A stretch of DNA of 40,403 nucleotides from Lachnospiraceae bacterium (GCA_022794255.1 JAAWEL010000059.1:1-40403); one strand, 5' to 3'; shown: positions 14,672 through 23,270, numbered from the stretch's first letter. Notes: a model not told the origin generated them from the letters alone. Made by a program: numbers and translations.

Positions 14672-16042
14672 ATGGCAAGAGCGAAAACGACAGCGTTTTT
14701 CTGTAAGGAATGTGGCTTTGAATCTGCCAAGTGGACAGGCCAGTGCCCTGGATGTCGGGCGTGGAATACCATGGTGGAGGAGCCTGCCGGGAAAAAGGAG
14801 TCCTCCCGCAAAGCGGTTTCATTTGGCAGTGGAAGAAACGGAGCAAAACCGATAAAGCTGACAGAGGTGTCGATTGAGGAGCAGGACCGGGTATCTACCG
14901 GATATCCGGAGTTGGATCGGGTGTTAGGGAGCGGCATTGTTGCCGGCTCCCTGGTTTTAGTTGGGGGAGATCCGGGAATTGGTAAATCCACTTTGCTTTT
15001 GCAGGTGTGCCGGAATCTGGCAGCAAGTGGGCGGAAGGTGCTGTATATATCCGGGGAGGAATCTCTGAAACAGATTAAACTGCGTGCTAATCGGATCGGT
15101 ACGATCACCGGGGAGCTTTTATTTTTGTGTGAGACGAATCTGGATGATATTGAGGAGTCTATCCGAGAGACGAAACCAGAGATTGTGGTAATTGATTCCA
15201 TTCAGACTATGTACCGGGACGATGTAAGCTCAGCTCCGGGAAGTGTCAGCCAGGTAAGGGAGTCCACCAATATTCTTTTGCAGATTGCCAAAGGTATGGG
15301 GATATCCGTATTTATAGTCGGACATGTGACGAAGGAAGGGGTGGTAGCCGGTCCCCGGGTACTGGAGCACATGGTAGACACTGTGCTGTATTTTGAGGGG
15401 GAGCGCAATGCCTCCTACCGGATTCTCCGGGGAGTGAAAAACCGCTTTGGCTCTACCAACGAAATCGGTGTTTTTGAGATGCAGGAACAGGGACTTGAGG
15501 AGGTGGAGAACCCTTCTGAATACCTGCTTAGCGGAAGGCCGGAGGAGGCCTCCGGGGCGGTGGTGGCTTGTTCTCTGGAAGGGACAAGACCTATTTTGCT
15601 GGAGGTACAGGCACTGGTGGCTCAGACAAATTTTGGAATGGCCCGGCGGACGGCTGCGGGTACGGATTACAATCGGGTCAATCTTTTGATGGCAGTGTTG
15701 GAGAAAAGGTGCCATTATGAGATGTCCCGTTACGATGCCTATGTAAATATTGCAGGGGGAGTGAGAATGAATGAGCCAGCCTTGGATTTGGCGATTGTTT
15801 TGGCATTGGTTTCCAGTTTAAAGGATCGTCCGGTCAATCCGAAATGTATTATTTTCGGAGAGGTAGGACTGTCCGGAGAGGTGCGGGCCGTGTCCATGGC
15901 AGAACAACGGGTTCGGGAAGCGGTGAAGCTGGGGTTTGAGGCTTGTATTTTACCCCAGGTGTGCTTGGAAAAGATGAAAAAGGTGGAAGGAATCCGGCTT
16001 TATGGAGTTCGGAATGTGCGAGAGGCTATTGGAGTGATTTAA
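14672..16042 (+). CDS. radA: DNA repair protein RadA/Sms
   Basis: The protein is 456 residues, the usual length. The N-terminal C4 zinc finger has cysteines at 11, 14, 25 and 28 (CKEC ... CPGC). A RecA-like ATPase follows with Walker A GDPGIGKST (about 99-107) and the RadA signature KNRFG (about 255). A C-terminal Lon-like domain holds VNIAGGVRMNEPALDLA. RadA acts on recombination intermediates and branch migration. GGGAGGA lies 11 bases before the ATG. The placement downstream of mcsAB-clpC follows the Bacillus order, with one extra gene in between. Confidence 0.96.
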   Translation: MARAKTTAFFCKECGFESAKWTGQCPGCRAWNTMVEEPAGKKESSRKAVSFGSGRNGAKPIKLTEVSIEEQDRVSTGYPELDRVLGSGIVAGSLVLVGGDPGIGKSTLLLQVCRNLAASGRKVLYISGEESLKQIKLRANRIGTITGELLFLCETNLDDIEESIRETKPEIVVIDSIQTMYRDDVSSAPGSVSQVRESTNILLQIAKGMGISVFIVGHVTKEGVVAGPRVLEHMVDTVLYFEGERNASYRILRGVKNRFGSTNEIGVFEMQEQGLEEVENPSEYLLSGRPEEASGAVVACSLEGTRPILLEVQALVAQTNFGMARRTAAGTDYNRVNLLMAVLEKRCHYEMSRYDAYVNIAGGVRMNEPALDLAIVLALVSSLKDRPVNPKCIIFGEVGLSGEVRAVSMAEQRVREAVKLGFEACILPQVCLEKMKKVEGIRLYGVRNVREAIGVI

Positions 16043-16066
16043 GAGGCAATAAAAAGAGAAAATTTG

Positions 16067-16111
16067 ACAGACAGGGAATCGGATGAAACATGATTCCCTG
16101 TCTGTTTTTTT
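16067..16111. terminator. Strong rho-independent terminator between convergent radA and the RpiR gene
   Basis: A 14-bp perfect stem (16067-16080 with 16092-16105) with an 11-base loop is followed by a run of T on the plus strand. It sits between the ends of two converging genes; AAAA-rich DNA on its left gives it partial T-run character for the minus strand too. Confidence 0.9.
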
Positions 16112-16136
16112 GACATTCAGATTTAAAGTCCTGCTG

Positions 16137-17009
16137 TCACATCCGATTGGACAAGATGGCATTGATAGAAGGATTCAGTCCTGTGGGATTGTTTAAAAAG
16201 AGAGCGGACTGAATAATTCCCCAGATGGTGATCTCACAGATGTTGGGAAGGAACATGTAGTGCATATCATCCGGGATATCGTGGCTGTAATAGAGAATAT
16301 AATCAGCCAGTCTTGCCATAGTGGAATCTGGGGCGGACGTGATGGCAATAATGGTGGCGCCGGTTTCTTTGGCCAGGGAAAGAGGAACATTGACACTTTT
16401 GGCCTCCCCGCTGTAAGCGGAAGCCACCACCACATCATTTTTTGTAAGAAGGCTGGCAGCTACCTTCATATCCACGATATCATTGTAGGCCTGGCTCAAA
16501 ATCCCGGCAAGCATCAGCATCTGCTGTCCGTACAGGGAGGAGATATGGGCACTGCTTTGACCATAGATATGGATGGTGTGGGCAGTTTGAAGAGCATGGA
16601 TGATTTCCTTTAACTGTTTTAAATCAATCGTGCGCAATGTCTCAGAAAAGCACAAAGAGCCGGTTTTTAACAGTTTTTCTACAACCATATCCATGGAATC
16701 CGTCTTGGTGATCAATGTTTCTTCATTGTCAGGAAGCTTTCTTTGAGACATATGGAATTTCATTTCGCTGAAGCCGGAGTAGGACAGAGACTGGCAAAAG
16801 CGGGTGATGGTGGATGCTGCAATACCGGTTTTGCGGGACAGCGTGGTGATGGAACAGCGAATTACCTCGTCCTGATGAGAGAGAATATATTTTGCCAGTT
16901 TTTTTTGCTGTTTGGGCAGAAAGGAATATTGTGAGCTGATCCGGCTGATATATTCGTTGGTTTCGTCTTTTAGATTTAGGTCCTTGTGAATGTAATCATT
17001 GATGTTCAT
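16137..17009 (-). CDS. RpiR-family transcriptional regulator (HTH + SIS domain)
   Basis: This 290-residue protein has an N-terminal RpiR helix-turn-helix (about 25-95: LPKQQKKLAKYILSHQDEV, SITTLSRKTGIAASTITRFCQSLSYSGFSEMK) and a C-terminal SIS sugar-phosphate-binding domain (about 130-270: HIYGQSSAHISSLYGQQML, VASAYSGEAKSV). Such regulators sense phosphorylated sugars or related catabolites. The start is the ATG ending at 17009, preceded on the minus strand by AAAGGAG; a longer open frame upstream runs into the promoter region and is not credible. It is transcribed divergently from the TRAP operon and is the likely local regulator of it. Confidence 0.9.
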   Translation of the reverse strand: MNINDYIHKDLNLKDETNEYISRISSQYSFLPKQQKKLAKYILSHQDEVIRCSITTLSRKTGIAASTITRFCQSLSYSGFSEMKFHMSQRKLPDNEETLITKTDSMDMVVEKLLKTGSLCFSETLRTIDLKQLKEIIHALQTAHTIHIYGQSSAHISSLYGQQMLMLAGILSQAYNDIVDMKVAASLLTKNDVVVASAYSGEAKSVNVPLSLAKETGATIIAITSAPDSTMARLADYILYYSHDIPDDMHYMFLPNICEITIWGIIQSALFLNNPTGLNPSINAILSNRM

Positions 17010-17040
17010 AAAGGCTCCTTTACATAAGCTGTATGATTTC

Positions 17041-17237
17041 ATGGAAATAATATATATTATAGCACAAAAAGAACAGAATGGAAATATTTTCATAAATAGA
17101 TGTATATTAGTGGAAATGCTTATAAAAATGGAAAATATAGATTTACTTTTAGTTAAATTTGACATATAATTGAGGCGTAAAGGGAATAAAAAACAAAAAC
17201 TGTAAGTAAAAAAGTTCCATTATGGAATAGATTTCCA
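17041..17237. promoter_or_regulatory. Divergent promoter region with six TGGAAA-type repeats (likely RpiR operators)
   Basis: TGGAAA occurs at 17042, 17079, 17111 and 17129, TGGAAT at 17223, and the inverse TTTCCA at 17232. Two sites are palindromic: TGGAAATATTTTCA (17079-17092, one mismatched pair) and TTCCAT-T-ATGGAA (17215-17227, perfect). The plus-strand promoter is TTTACT (17142-17147), 17 bases, TATAAT (17165-17170). A minus-strand -10 TATAAT reads at 17061-17056, with the first palindrome covering the expected -35 position. The arrangement suits one repressor controlling both directions, and the leader site at 17215 lies downstream of the TRAP transcription start. Confidence 0.6.
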
Positions 17238-17271
17238 TTTTAGGGACACTGTAATTTAAAAGGAGGAAGAA

Positions 17272-18384
17272 ATGAGAAAAACAGTAGCTTTAGGAATGAC
17301 CATGATAATGACATGTGCATTGGCAGCATGTGGGAACAAAAACGCGGCAGACACTTCAACCCCTTCTCCATCTCAGGTATCACAGGAGGCAGAAGATAGC
17401 GGTGCAGGAGGAAAGGAAGCATCAGCTCCTTCTCAGGAAGTGATAAAACTGCGTTATGCAGATACCTGTGCAGATATTAATCCAGATGGATGGGGAAATG
17501 CAAAATTCATTGAATTGGTAAATGAGCGGACAAACGGACAGGTTTCGATTGAGTATTTTGATCGGTGTTCTTTGGGATCGGACAAGGAGATTACCCAATC
17601 ATGTCTGGATGGAACGTTGGATATGTGTAAATGTACATCGGGAAATCTTACAGAATTTTCAGATGGTCTTGCCATTTTCGATCTTCCAGGCTTGTTCCGG
17701 GATTTTGAGCATGCCAGGACGGTTGTGGAGGATCCCGAGATGCGGCAGTATTTTATTGATGATATTTATCAGGAGACCGGCCTGTATGCAATGATTTTTG
17801 AATTTGATGAGCCGAGAGGCCTTGGAACTACTGGTAAAGAAATCCGCACTCCGGATCAGGCGAAGGGACTAAAACTGCGTACTACAGGTGCTCCTATTGA
17901 GATGGCCCTGTTTAATCAGTGGGGTGTTTCCTCCATTGCCCAGTCTATGACAGAGGTATATACATCTCTTCAAAACGGAGTGATTGACGGGGCATATAAT
18001 CAGGCATATATACTGAATCAGGAAAGCTGTTCAGAGGTAATTGACAACTGGGTGCAGTTTAATCAGTCCTGGTGCTTGTCCGTAAAATTTATGGGGCCTA
18101 CTGCTATTGAAAAATTAGGCGGTGTGGATTCGGAACTGTTTAAGACGGTATTGGAATGTGCCCGTGAGGCAGAAACATGGCAGGCAGAACAGTGGCTTAG
18201 TTTTGTGGCAGAATCTCATAAGGATATGGCCGAAAAATACAATGTGAATGTGGTGAAACTGACGGATGAGGAGCTGGAAGTATGGTTTGATGAATCTCAT
18301 GCCATTTGGGATCAGTATGTTGGTGAGGGCAAACAATTCAGTCAGGATTTAGTTGATAAAATTCAGAAGCTGGCAAAAGAATAG
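17272..18384 (+). CDS. dctP: TRAP transporter substrate-binding lipoprotein, DctP family (first of two)
   Basis: This 370-residue protein has a lipoprotein signal (LAAC lipobox, Cys about residue 20), a Ser/Pro/Gly-rich linker and a DctP fold. Family landmarks include DGTLDMCKCTSGNLTEF, FDLPGLFRD and the GLKLRTTGAPIEMALF segment; the Arg there lines up with the arginine that binds the substrate carboxylate in TRAP proteins. It captures an organic acid outside the membrane and delivers it to the DctQM permease encoded next. AGGAGG is well placed before ATG 17272. A paralogue of the same length lies at 26068 in the same operon. The ligand cannot be read from sequence; a sugar acid is likely from the neighbours. 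Confidence 0.92.
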   Translation: MRKTVALGMTMIMTCALAACGNKNAADTSTPSPSQVSQEAEDSGAGGKEASAPSQEVIKLRYADTCADINPDGWGNAKFIELVNERTNGQVSIEYFDRCSLGSDKEITQSCLDGTLDMCKCTSGNLTEFSDGLAIFDLPGLFRDFEHARTVVEDPEMRQYFIDDIYQETGLYAMIFEFDEPRGLGTTGKEIRTPDQAKGLKLRTTGAPIEMALFNQWGVSSIAQSMTEVYTSLQNGVIDGAYNQAYILNQESCSEVIDNWVQFNQSWCLSVKFMGPTAIEKLGGVDSELFKTVLECAREAETWQAEQWLSFVAESHKDMAEKYNVNVVKLTDEELEVWFDESHAIWDQYVGEGKQFSQDLVDKIQKLAKE

Positions 18385-18408
18385 CAGACATGAGAAAGGT
18401 TTGGTGTT

Positions 18409-18912
18409 ATGAAAGATTTGATTCATCTACTGGATTCACTGAGTGGATTTTGCATGAAAATTGGTGAAATGATTATTGGAATCTGTGGGATCGGGATTCT
18501 GATCTCCATGATATTTGCCATTATACCACGTACTCTTTTTGGATTTTCCTTTGCCTGGCCGGAGGAGACATCCAGGTATCTGATGATATGGGTGGCATTT
18601 ATCGGATCCAGTGTGGCTATGAAACGCTGTGAGTTGGTCAGCTTTGAATTTTTTGTGAGCATGTTTCATGGAAAAAACAAATTTGCAGCAGCTTTGATTG
18701 CAAGAGCGATTACTTTGTATTTTTTGGTGATTTTTCTTCATGTGGGAGTTCAGATGCTTCCGTCCTACATGAAATCAAAGGCAGTTGGGCTTCCCATCAC
18801 TTTGTTTTGGCCGGCTTTAGGGTTGTTTGTAGGAGGAATCTTTATGCTGGTCCATACCATTGACGGAGGACTTCATGATATCCTGAGTTTGATGGGAAAG
18901 GAGGGGGCATAA
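18409..18912 (+). CDS. dctQ: TRAP transporter small permease, DctQ family
   Basis: This 167-residue protein has four predicted membrane helices and the family pattern FAWPEETSRYLMIWVAFIGSSVAMKR between helices 2 and 3. The DctQ subunit scaffolds the DctM transport subunit in the cytoplasmic membrane. Its stop codon shares one base with the dctM start (TAATG at 18910-18914), so translation is coupled. The ribosome site before ATG 18409 is weak. Confidence 0.93.
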   Translation: MKDLIHLLDSLSGFCMKIGEMIIGICGIGILISMIFAIIPRTLFGFSFAWPEETSRYLMIWVAFIGSSVAMKRCELVSFEFFVSMFHGKNKFAAALIARAITLYFLVIFLHVGVQMLPSYMKSKAVGLPITLFWPALGLFVGGIFMLVHTIDGGLHDILSLMGKEGA

Positions 18913-20201
18913 TGCAACTGGCTGTTTATTTGTTCCTTTTACTGTTTGGCATTTTATTTTTAGGAGTACCTATTGGAATTGGCATGTGTACCAGTGTACT
19001 TTTGGCTTTACAGATATGGGGGGAGATGCCTCTTAACATGATTTTCCGTCAGTATTATCAGGGAGTTGATTCTTACTCCCTGCTGGCGATTCCCATGTTT
19101 GTCCTGGCTGGAGAACTGATGATGCAGTGCGGGCTGATCCGGGATATTATGCGTCTCTGCAAAGTGTTTGTGGGACGTTTGCGGGGAGGTCTGGCTCATG
19201 TGAACATTCTGGCATCTGTATTGTTTGCTGCAATGTCCGGCTCTGCGGTGGCTGATACCGCATCCGTAGGCTCCATGCTGATACCTGCCATGGAGGAGGA
19301 GGGATATGATGCAGAGTTTTCAGTGGCAGTGACAGCATCCTCTTCCTGCTTAAGTCCCATGATTCCGCCTAGTATTCCCATGGTGGTTTATAGCTCCACC
19401 ATGTCTGTATCCACAGCCGCCATGTTTATGGGAGGAGTGATTCCTGGTATTCTCACAGCAATCGCTTTGGGGACGATTGTGGTTTATCTCAGCAAAAAGC
19501 ATAATTATCCTAAGGATGAGGAGAAAATTCCTGTAAAGGAGGCTGTGAGAACAGTCATCGAGTGTATTCCTGCGATTGTAACGCCTTTGATTATCATGGC
19601 AGGTATATTTACCGGATGGTTTACCGCAACGGAGTCAGCCGCCATTGCCTGTGTATGGGTATTGCTGGTAGGGAAATTTTTTTATCGCACACTGACAAAA
19701 GAAAAGGTATGGAAGGCATTGGTGACAAGCATGACAACCGCCGGAGGTATTTTGCTGATCAATGCGGCGGCAAAGCCATTAAGCTATCTGGTAGCTTTCT
19801 CTGGTGTGCCAACCTTGTGCGCTCAGTTTATTTCAGCTCATATATCCAGTAAATATGTGGTGCTGTTCTTGATTAATATTATTTTGCTGATTTTGGGAGC
19901 CATGATGGAATGCTCAGCCAATATTTTGATCTTTGCTCCGATTTTAGTTCCAATGGCAGTTTCTTATGGGGTGGATCCGCTGGCAATTGGAGTGGTATTC
20001 TGTATTAACTGTGCTGTCGGAATTTGTACTCCTCCTTTTGGGCCCACTTTGTTTATCGGTTCGGCGATTGCAAAAAAACCTGTAACCTCTTGCATGAAGG
20101 CTATTTTGCCCTTTTGTATGGCTGAGATTGCGATTGTGCTACTCATTACCTATGTGCCAGGGCTGATTACCTTCCTGCCTAAGCTTTTTGGTTTGTATTG
20201 A
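18912..20201 (+). CDS. dctM: TRAP transporter large permease, DctM family
   Basis: This 429-residue protein has about 12 hydrophobic segments. Family motifs are PMFVLAGELM, MSGSAVADTASVGSMLIPAM, SSSCLSPMIPPSIPMVVYS in the first half and NCAVGICTPPFGPTLFIGSAIA in the second; these form the Na+- and substrate-binding hairpins of the elevator-type transporter. It drives secondary uptake of the acid captured by the DctP proteins. It is the only permease pair for the two binding proteins of this operon. Confidence 0.95.
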   Translation: MQLAVYLFLLLFGILFLGVPIGIGMCTSVLLALQIWGEMPLNMIFRQYYQGVDSYSLLAIPMFVLAGELMMQCGLIRDIMRLCKVFVGRLRGGLAHVNILASVLFAAMSGSAVADTASVGSMLIPAMEEEGYDAEFSVAVTASSSCLSPMIPPSIPMVVYSSTMSVSTAAMFMGGVIPGILTAIALGTIVVYLSKKHNYPKDEEKIPVKEAVRTVIECIPAIVTPLIIMAGIFTGWFTATESAAIACVWVLLVGKFFYRTLTKEKVWKALVTSMTTAGGILLINAAAKPLSYLVAFSGVPTLCAQFISAHISSKYVVLFLINIILLILGAMMECSANILIFAPILVPMAVSYGVDPLAIGVVFCINCAVGICTPPFGPTLFIGSAIAKKPVTSCMKAILPFCMAEIAIVLLITYVPGLITFLPKLFGLY

Positions 20202-20216
20202 AAACTGCAGTGGAGA

Positions 20217-20242
20217 AAAGAGCCTGTATTAGCAGGCTCTTT
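20217..20242 (+). terminator. Intra-operon hairpin after dctM (attenuator or processing site)
   Basis: A 10-bp perfect stem (20217-20226 with 20233-20242) with a 6-base loop lies in the 71-base gap between the transporter genes and the catabolic genes. Only AAATATAG follows, with no T-run, so full termination is unlikely. It may set the relative amount of transporter and enzyme mRNA. Confidence 0.6.
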
Positions 20243-20272
20243 AAATATAGAGATGAAAGCAGAGGACAAAAT

Positions 20273-20944
20273 ATGAAGATGATTGATTTATCAACGGAGC
20301 TGCGGGACAATATGCCAAAGCCGCCCAGCGCTCCGGTTGTAGAGATGCGGTATGTTTTAATGCACTCGGCCCAGGAGGAAGCAATCAAGGGCTATACCAA
20401 CAAAATGGAACAGTTTACCATTACCACTCATGTGGCCACCCACATTGATGCGCCGTCTCATTTCTGTATGGACGGAAAAAACATTGATGAATATCCGGTT
20501 GATTTTTTCTATATGGTACCCACACTCATGCTGGATATTGAGCGGGATGTGTATGGAGAAATCTGCAAAACGGATATTAGGGAGGCAGAAGAAAAATGGG
20601 GGGAAATACGGCCGGGAGATATGGTAATTCTGAATACGGGCTCGTTCCATCGCTATGAGGAGGAGGATTACAACAAATCTCCTTATCTGACCGAGGATGG
20701 GGCTCAGTACCTGGCGGATAAGCAGGTGTCCATGGTGGCGATTGACTCCTTTACAGTGGATGATCCGAGAAAAAAAGAAAAGCCAGCCCATGTGATATTG
20801 CTTTGCAGATATGGAATACCGGTGATTGAATGTGTAGTAAACCTGGATCAGGTGCCGGAACATCGATTTAAGACTATCTGTATGCCTTTAAAGGTCAAAG
20901 AGGGTTCTGGCGCCTATACGAGAATGGTTGCGGTGCTGGACTGA
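20273..20944 (+). CDS. Cyclase-family metal-dependent hydrolase (kynurenine formamidase-like)
   Basis: This 223-residue protein has the metal-site motif HVATHIDAPSH (His53, His57, Asp59, His63), one Gly-to-Ala change from the family form HxGTHxDxPxH, and starts with the usual MIDLSTELRDNMP. Members hydrolyse amides such as formylkynurenine or isatin; other members sit in sugar-acid operons where their reaction is unknown. A tryptophan role is not supported here because no kynurenine-pathway gene is near. The start at ATG 20273 follows AGAGGA; an earlier in-frame ATG at 20198 overlaps dctM and would translate through the hairpin. Ring opening of a lactone or cyclic derivative of the imported acid is a guess. 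Confidence 0.82.
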   Translation: MKMIDLSTELRDNMPKPPSAPVVEMRYVLMHSAQEEAIKGYTNKMEQFTITTHVATHIDAPSHFCMDGKNIDEYPVDFFYMVPTLMLDIERDVYGEICKTDIREAEEKWGEIRPGDMVILNTGSFHRYEEEDYNKSPYLTEDGAQYLADKQVSMVAIDSFTVDDPRKKEKPAHVILLCRYGIPVIECVVNLDQVPEHRFKTICMPLKVKEGSGAYTRMVAVLD

Positions 20945-20962
20945 CAGGAAATGAGGTGGAAA

Positions 20963-21757
20963 ATGAATCTGGATTATGTGAAAGAAGTATTTTCGCTGGA
21001 AGGCCGGCAGGCTGTGGTGACAGGGGCAAGCTCTGGCATTGGACGTGGGATCGCCGTGTCCCTGGCGAATCTTGGGGCCCATGTGGCTTTGCTGGGAAGA
21101 AATCAGGAAGGACTTGACGAGACAGAGAGACAGATCCGGGAAAAAGGCGGAAGCTGTGAGTCCTACCAGGTAGACATAACCGTGGAGGATCAGGTGGAGG
21201 AATTTTTCCAAAAGCATCAGGATCTTCATGGGCAGATGGATATTTTTGTGGCAAATGCAGGAATCAACTATCGGGCAGAGCTTTTAGAGACCGAGATGGA
21301 AGCGGTGGACCGGATTATTAATACAGACTTTAAGGGAACCCTCTATGGAGTGATCCGCGCCGGAAGGATTATGAAAAAACAGAAATCCGGCAATATTGTT
21401 GTGATCACCTCCATCAATGGAATCAGTGCCATGGGAAATCTGGCTGTATACTCCAGTATTAAATACGCCCAGGAGGGGCTGGTAAAGGCTCTGGCCTCCA
21501 GCCTTGGTCCCTACGGCGTTCGCGTAAACAGCTGCGCGCCGGGAGTGATTCTCTCCAACATGAACAGGAATGTATATGGAGAGGAAGAAAATTTAAAGGC
21601 GAAGCTAAAGTCCATTCCTCTTGGCAGAATCGGCCAGCCCCGAGACATCGGAGATGTGGTGGCTTGTATGGTCAGCGATGGTTTTCGATTTATGACAGGT
21701 ACAACCGTTCTGGTGGATGGAGGAGAACTGATGAGAGGGATGCAGAAGCAGGATTAA
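20963..21757 (+). CDS. Short-chain dehydrogenase/reductase
   Basis: This 264-residue classical SDR has the nucleotide motif TGASSGIG (about 19-26), the NAG element (VANAGIN), catalytic Ser near ITSING and YSSIK as the Tyr-x-x-x-Lys pair, then APGVILSNMN and a C-terminal GTTVLVDGG. It oxidises or reduces a hydroxyl/keto group of a pathway intermediate with NAD(P). ATG 20963 follows GAGGTGG closely; ATG 20951 is the alternative but lacks a ribosome site. It is one of two SDRs in the operon, and the second (24285) is closer to KduD. Confidence 0.88.
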   Translation: MNLDYVKEVFSLEGRQAVVTGASSGIGRGIAVSLANLGAHVALLGRNQEGLDETERQIREKGGSCESYQVDITVEDQVEEFFQKHQDLHGQMDIFVANAGINYRAELLETEMEAVDRIINTDFKGTLYGVIRAGRIMKKQKSGNIVVITSINGISAMGNLAVYSSIKYAQEGLVKALASSLGPYGVRVNSCAPGVILSNMNRNVYGEEENLKAKLKSIPLGRIGQPRDIGDVVACMVSDGFRFMTGTTVLVDGGELMRGMQKQD

Positions 21758-21820
21758 GACCAGCGAAAGGAAGGATAATCCCCAAGAGACATTTATATTC
21801 GGGGAAAAGGAGAACAAAAC

Positions 21821-22090
21821 ATGAGAAAAGTAGTTAAATTTGCTCCAAAGGACAATGTGGCAATTGTTCTGGATGACTTGGTGCCAGATCAGGATATTGA
21901 TGTGGAAGGAGAGAACATACAGGTCAGGGATGAAATTCCCTACGGTCACAAAATCGCCTTGACAGACATTGCTGTGGGCTGCTGTGTCTATAAATACGGA
22001 GAGCCGGTGGCAAGATGTACCCATGAGATAAAAAAGGGAGACTGGGTACATGTACATAATGTGGAGAGTATAAGGGGGTTAGGACGATGA
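21821..22090 (+). CDS. UxaA-type dehydratase, small (SAF-domain) subunit
   Basis: This 89-residue protein matches the N-terminal domain of altronate/galactarate dehydratases (NVAIVLDDLVPDQDIDVEG, PYGHKIALTDIAVGCCVYKYGEPV, KKGDWVHVHNVES). In E. coli UxaA and GarD this domain is fused to the large domain; here it is a separate gene whose stop overlaps the next start (ATGA at 22087). The same split is known in sulfolactate sulfo-lyase (SuyA/SuyB) and in other split members. AAAGGAG precedes ATG 21821. It works together with the following protein. Confidence 0.88.
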   Translation: MRKVVKFAPKDNVAIVLDDLVPDQDIDVEGENIQVRDEIPYGHKIALTDIAVGCCVYKYGEPVARCTHEIKKGDWVHVHNVESIRGLGR

Positions 22091-23244
22091 GAAAAACATT
22101 TCTGGGCTATGCCCGGCCGGACGGGAGTTATGGGGTGAGAAATTATGTGGCAGTTATCAGCACAGCAGATAATTCAAATTTTGTGGCCAGGCGTGTGGCC
22201 CAGATGATTCATGGTACCATACCGGTCTGCCCCTGCTTTGGCCGGGGAGAGATCGGTCCGGATATGGAGCTGCACATCCGGACCATGGGCGGCATCGGGG
22301 CCAACCCCAATGTTCATTCTGCTGTGGTGGTGTCTTTGGAGCCTGCCATTGGAGAGAAGATCGCTGCCATAATCCGGGCAGCGGGCAAGAAGGCTCTGGT
22401 TTTCTCTATGGATGAATGTGGCGGTTCCATAGGATGTACGGAGCAGGCTGTGCGGGCAGCAAGAGAACTGATTATAGAGGCATCCATGGTAAAGCGGGTG
22501 GAGGTCGGCATAGAGAAGCTGCGTCTGGGAGTGGAATGCGGCGGGTCGGATACAACCTCCGGGGTGGTGTCAAATCCGGCTACCGGTGCAGTGGCAGACC
22601 GGCTGGTGGATGAGGGAGGAACGGTGATCCTTTCCGAGACTACTGAGTGGATGGGGGCAGAAAGCAACCTGACCGGCCGTGCGGTTACTCCGGAGCTGGG
22701 AGAGCGAATCGTAAAGGCAATTCAGTGGTATGAGGATTACATCAAAAGTATCGGGGTGGATTTAAACGGTTTTAATCCGGCTCCGGACAATATTAAGGGT
22801 GGTTTGTCCACCATTGAGGAGAAGGCTCTGGGATCCATCAAAAAAGGAGGGACCAGACCAATTCAGGACATGCTTACCTGTTCTCAGAAGCCGGAAAAGC
22901 CGGGAATGTATCTGATGGATGCACCTACCGGCGGGGTGGAAAATACCACAGCTTTAGCAGGAGCAGGGTGCCAGCTCATTATTTTTTCCACAGGGAAGGG
23001 GAATCCTTTGGGCAATCCGGTTGTGCCTACCATTAAGGTTACAGGAAACAACCGCACCATGGAAAAATCTGGTGAGAACATTGATGTGGACTTAAGTGCA
23101 GTGATTACGAAAGATATGAGTATAGAAGAGGCAGGCGAAATTTTATATGACAGAATGATTGATCATGCCAATGGGAAGCTTACAACAGCGGAGGCCCTGG
23201 GAGATTTGGAAATTGCAGTTACAAGAATTGGATTTACTGTATAG
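22087..23244 (+). CDS. UxaA/GarD-type dehydratase, large subunit, atypical cysteine pattern
   Basis: This 385-residue protein opens with LGYARPDGSYGVRNYVAVIS and carries the family blocks GVECGGSDTTSGVVSNPATG, SETTEWMGAE, KGGLSTIEEKALGS, LAGAGCQLIIFSTGKGNPLG and PTIKVTGNN. The family dehydrates (or eliminates sulfite from) 2,3-dihydroxy-acid-type substrates. Against E. coli UxaA as I remember it, Cys151 (ECGGSD) is kept, but four other conserved cysteines are replaced: Asp28, Arg53, Pro86 and Ser250. New cysteines appear at 48/50 (CPC) and 111/117. This suggests a separate subfamily with a different metal site or substrate. Sulfolactate lyase is an alternative that I cannot exclude; no sulfite-handling genes are nearby. 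Confidence 0.85.
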   Translation: MRKTFLGYARPDGSYGVRNYVAVISTADNSNFVARRVAQMIHGTIPVCPCFGRGEIGPDMELHIRTMGGIGANPNVHSAVVVSLEPAIGEKIAAIIRAAGKKALVFSMDECGGSIGCTEQAVRAARELIIEASMVKRVEVGIEKLRLGVECGGSDTTSGVVSNPATGAVADRLVDEGGTVILSETTEWMGAESNLTGRAVTPELGERIVKAIQWYEDYIKSIGVDLNGFNPAPDNIKGGLSTIEEKALGSIKKGGTRPIQDMLTCSQKPEKPGMYLMDAPTGGVENTTALAGAGCQLIIFSTGKGNPLGNPVVPTIKVTGNNRTMEKSGENIDVDLSAVITKDMSIEEAGEILYDRMIDHANGKLTTAEALGDLEIAVTRIGFTV

Positions 23245-23270
23245 GAAGTATTCCACGAGGAGGAGACAAA

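Noticed and set aside
14485-15201. Open frame of 238 codons on the minus strand over radA
   Set aside because: radA is unmistakable on the plus strand, and the antisense product is low-complexity and Ser-rich with no domain.
17010-17165. N-terminal extension of the RpiR protein by 52 residues
   Set aside because: The extension is AT-rich, hydrophobic and lies over the promoter; the ATG ending at 17009 has an AAAGGAG site and the normal family start.
20273-20944. Kynurenine formamidase (kynB) as a gene name
   Set aside because: The family motif is present, but there is no tryptophan-degradation context and the motif has a Gly-to-Ala change.
21821-23244. Sulfolactate sulfo-lyase (SuyA/SuyB) as the firm name for the split dehydratase
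   Set aside because: The split and sizes fit, but the KduD-like and zinc dehydrogenase neighbours point to a sugar acid and no sulfite-handling gene is seen; kept as an alternative only.
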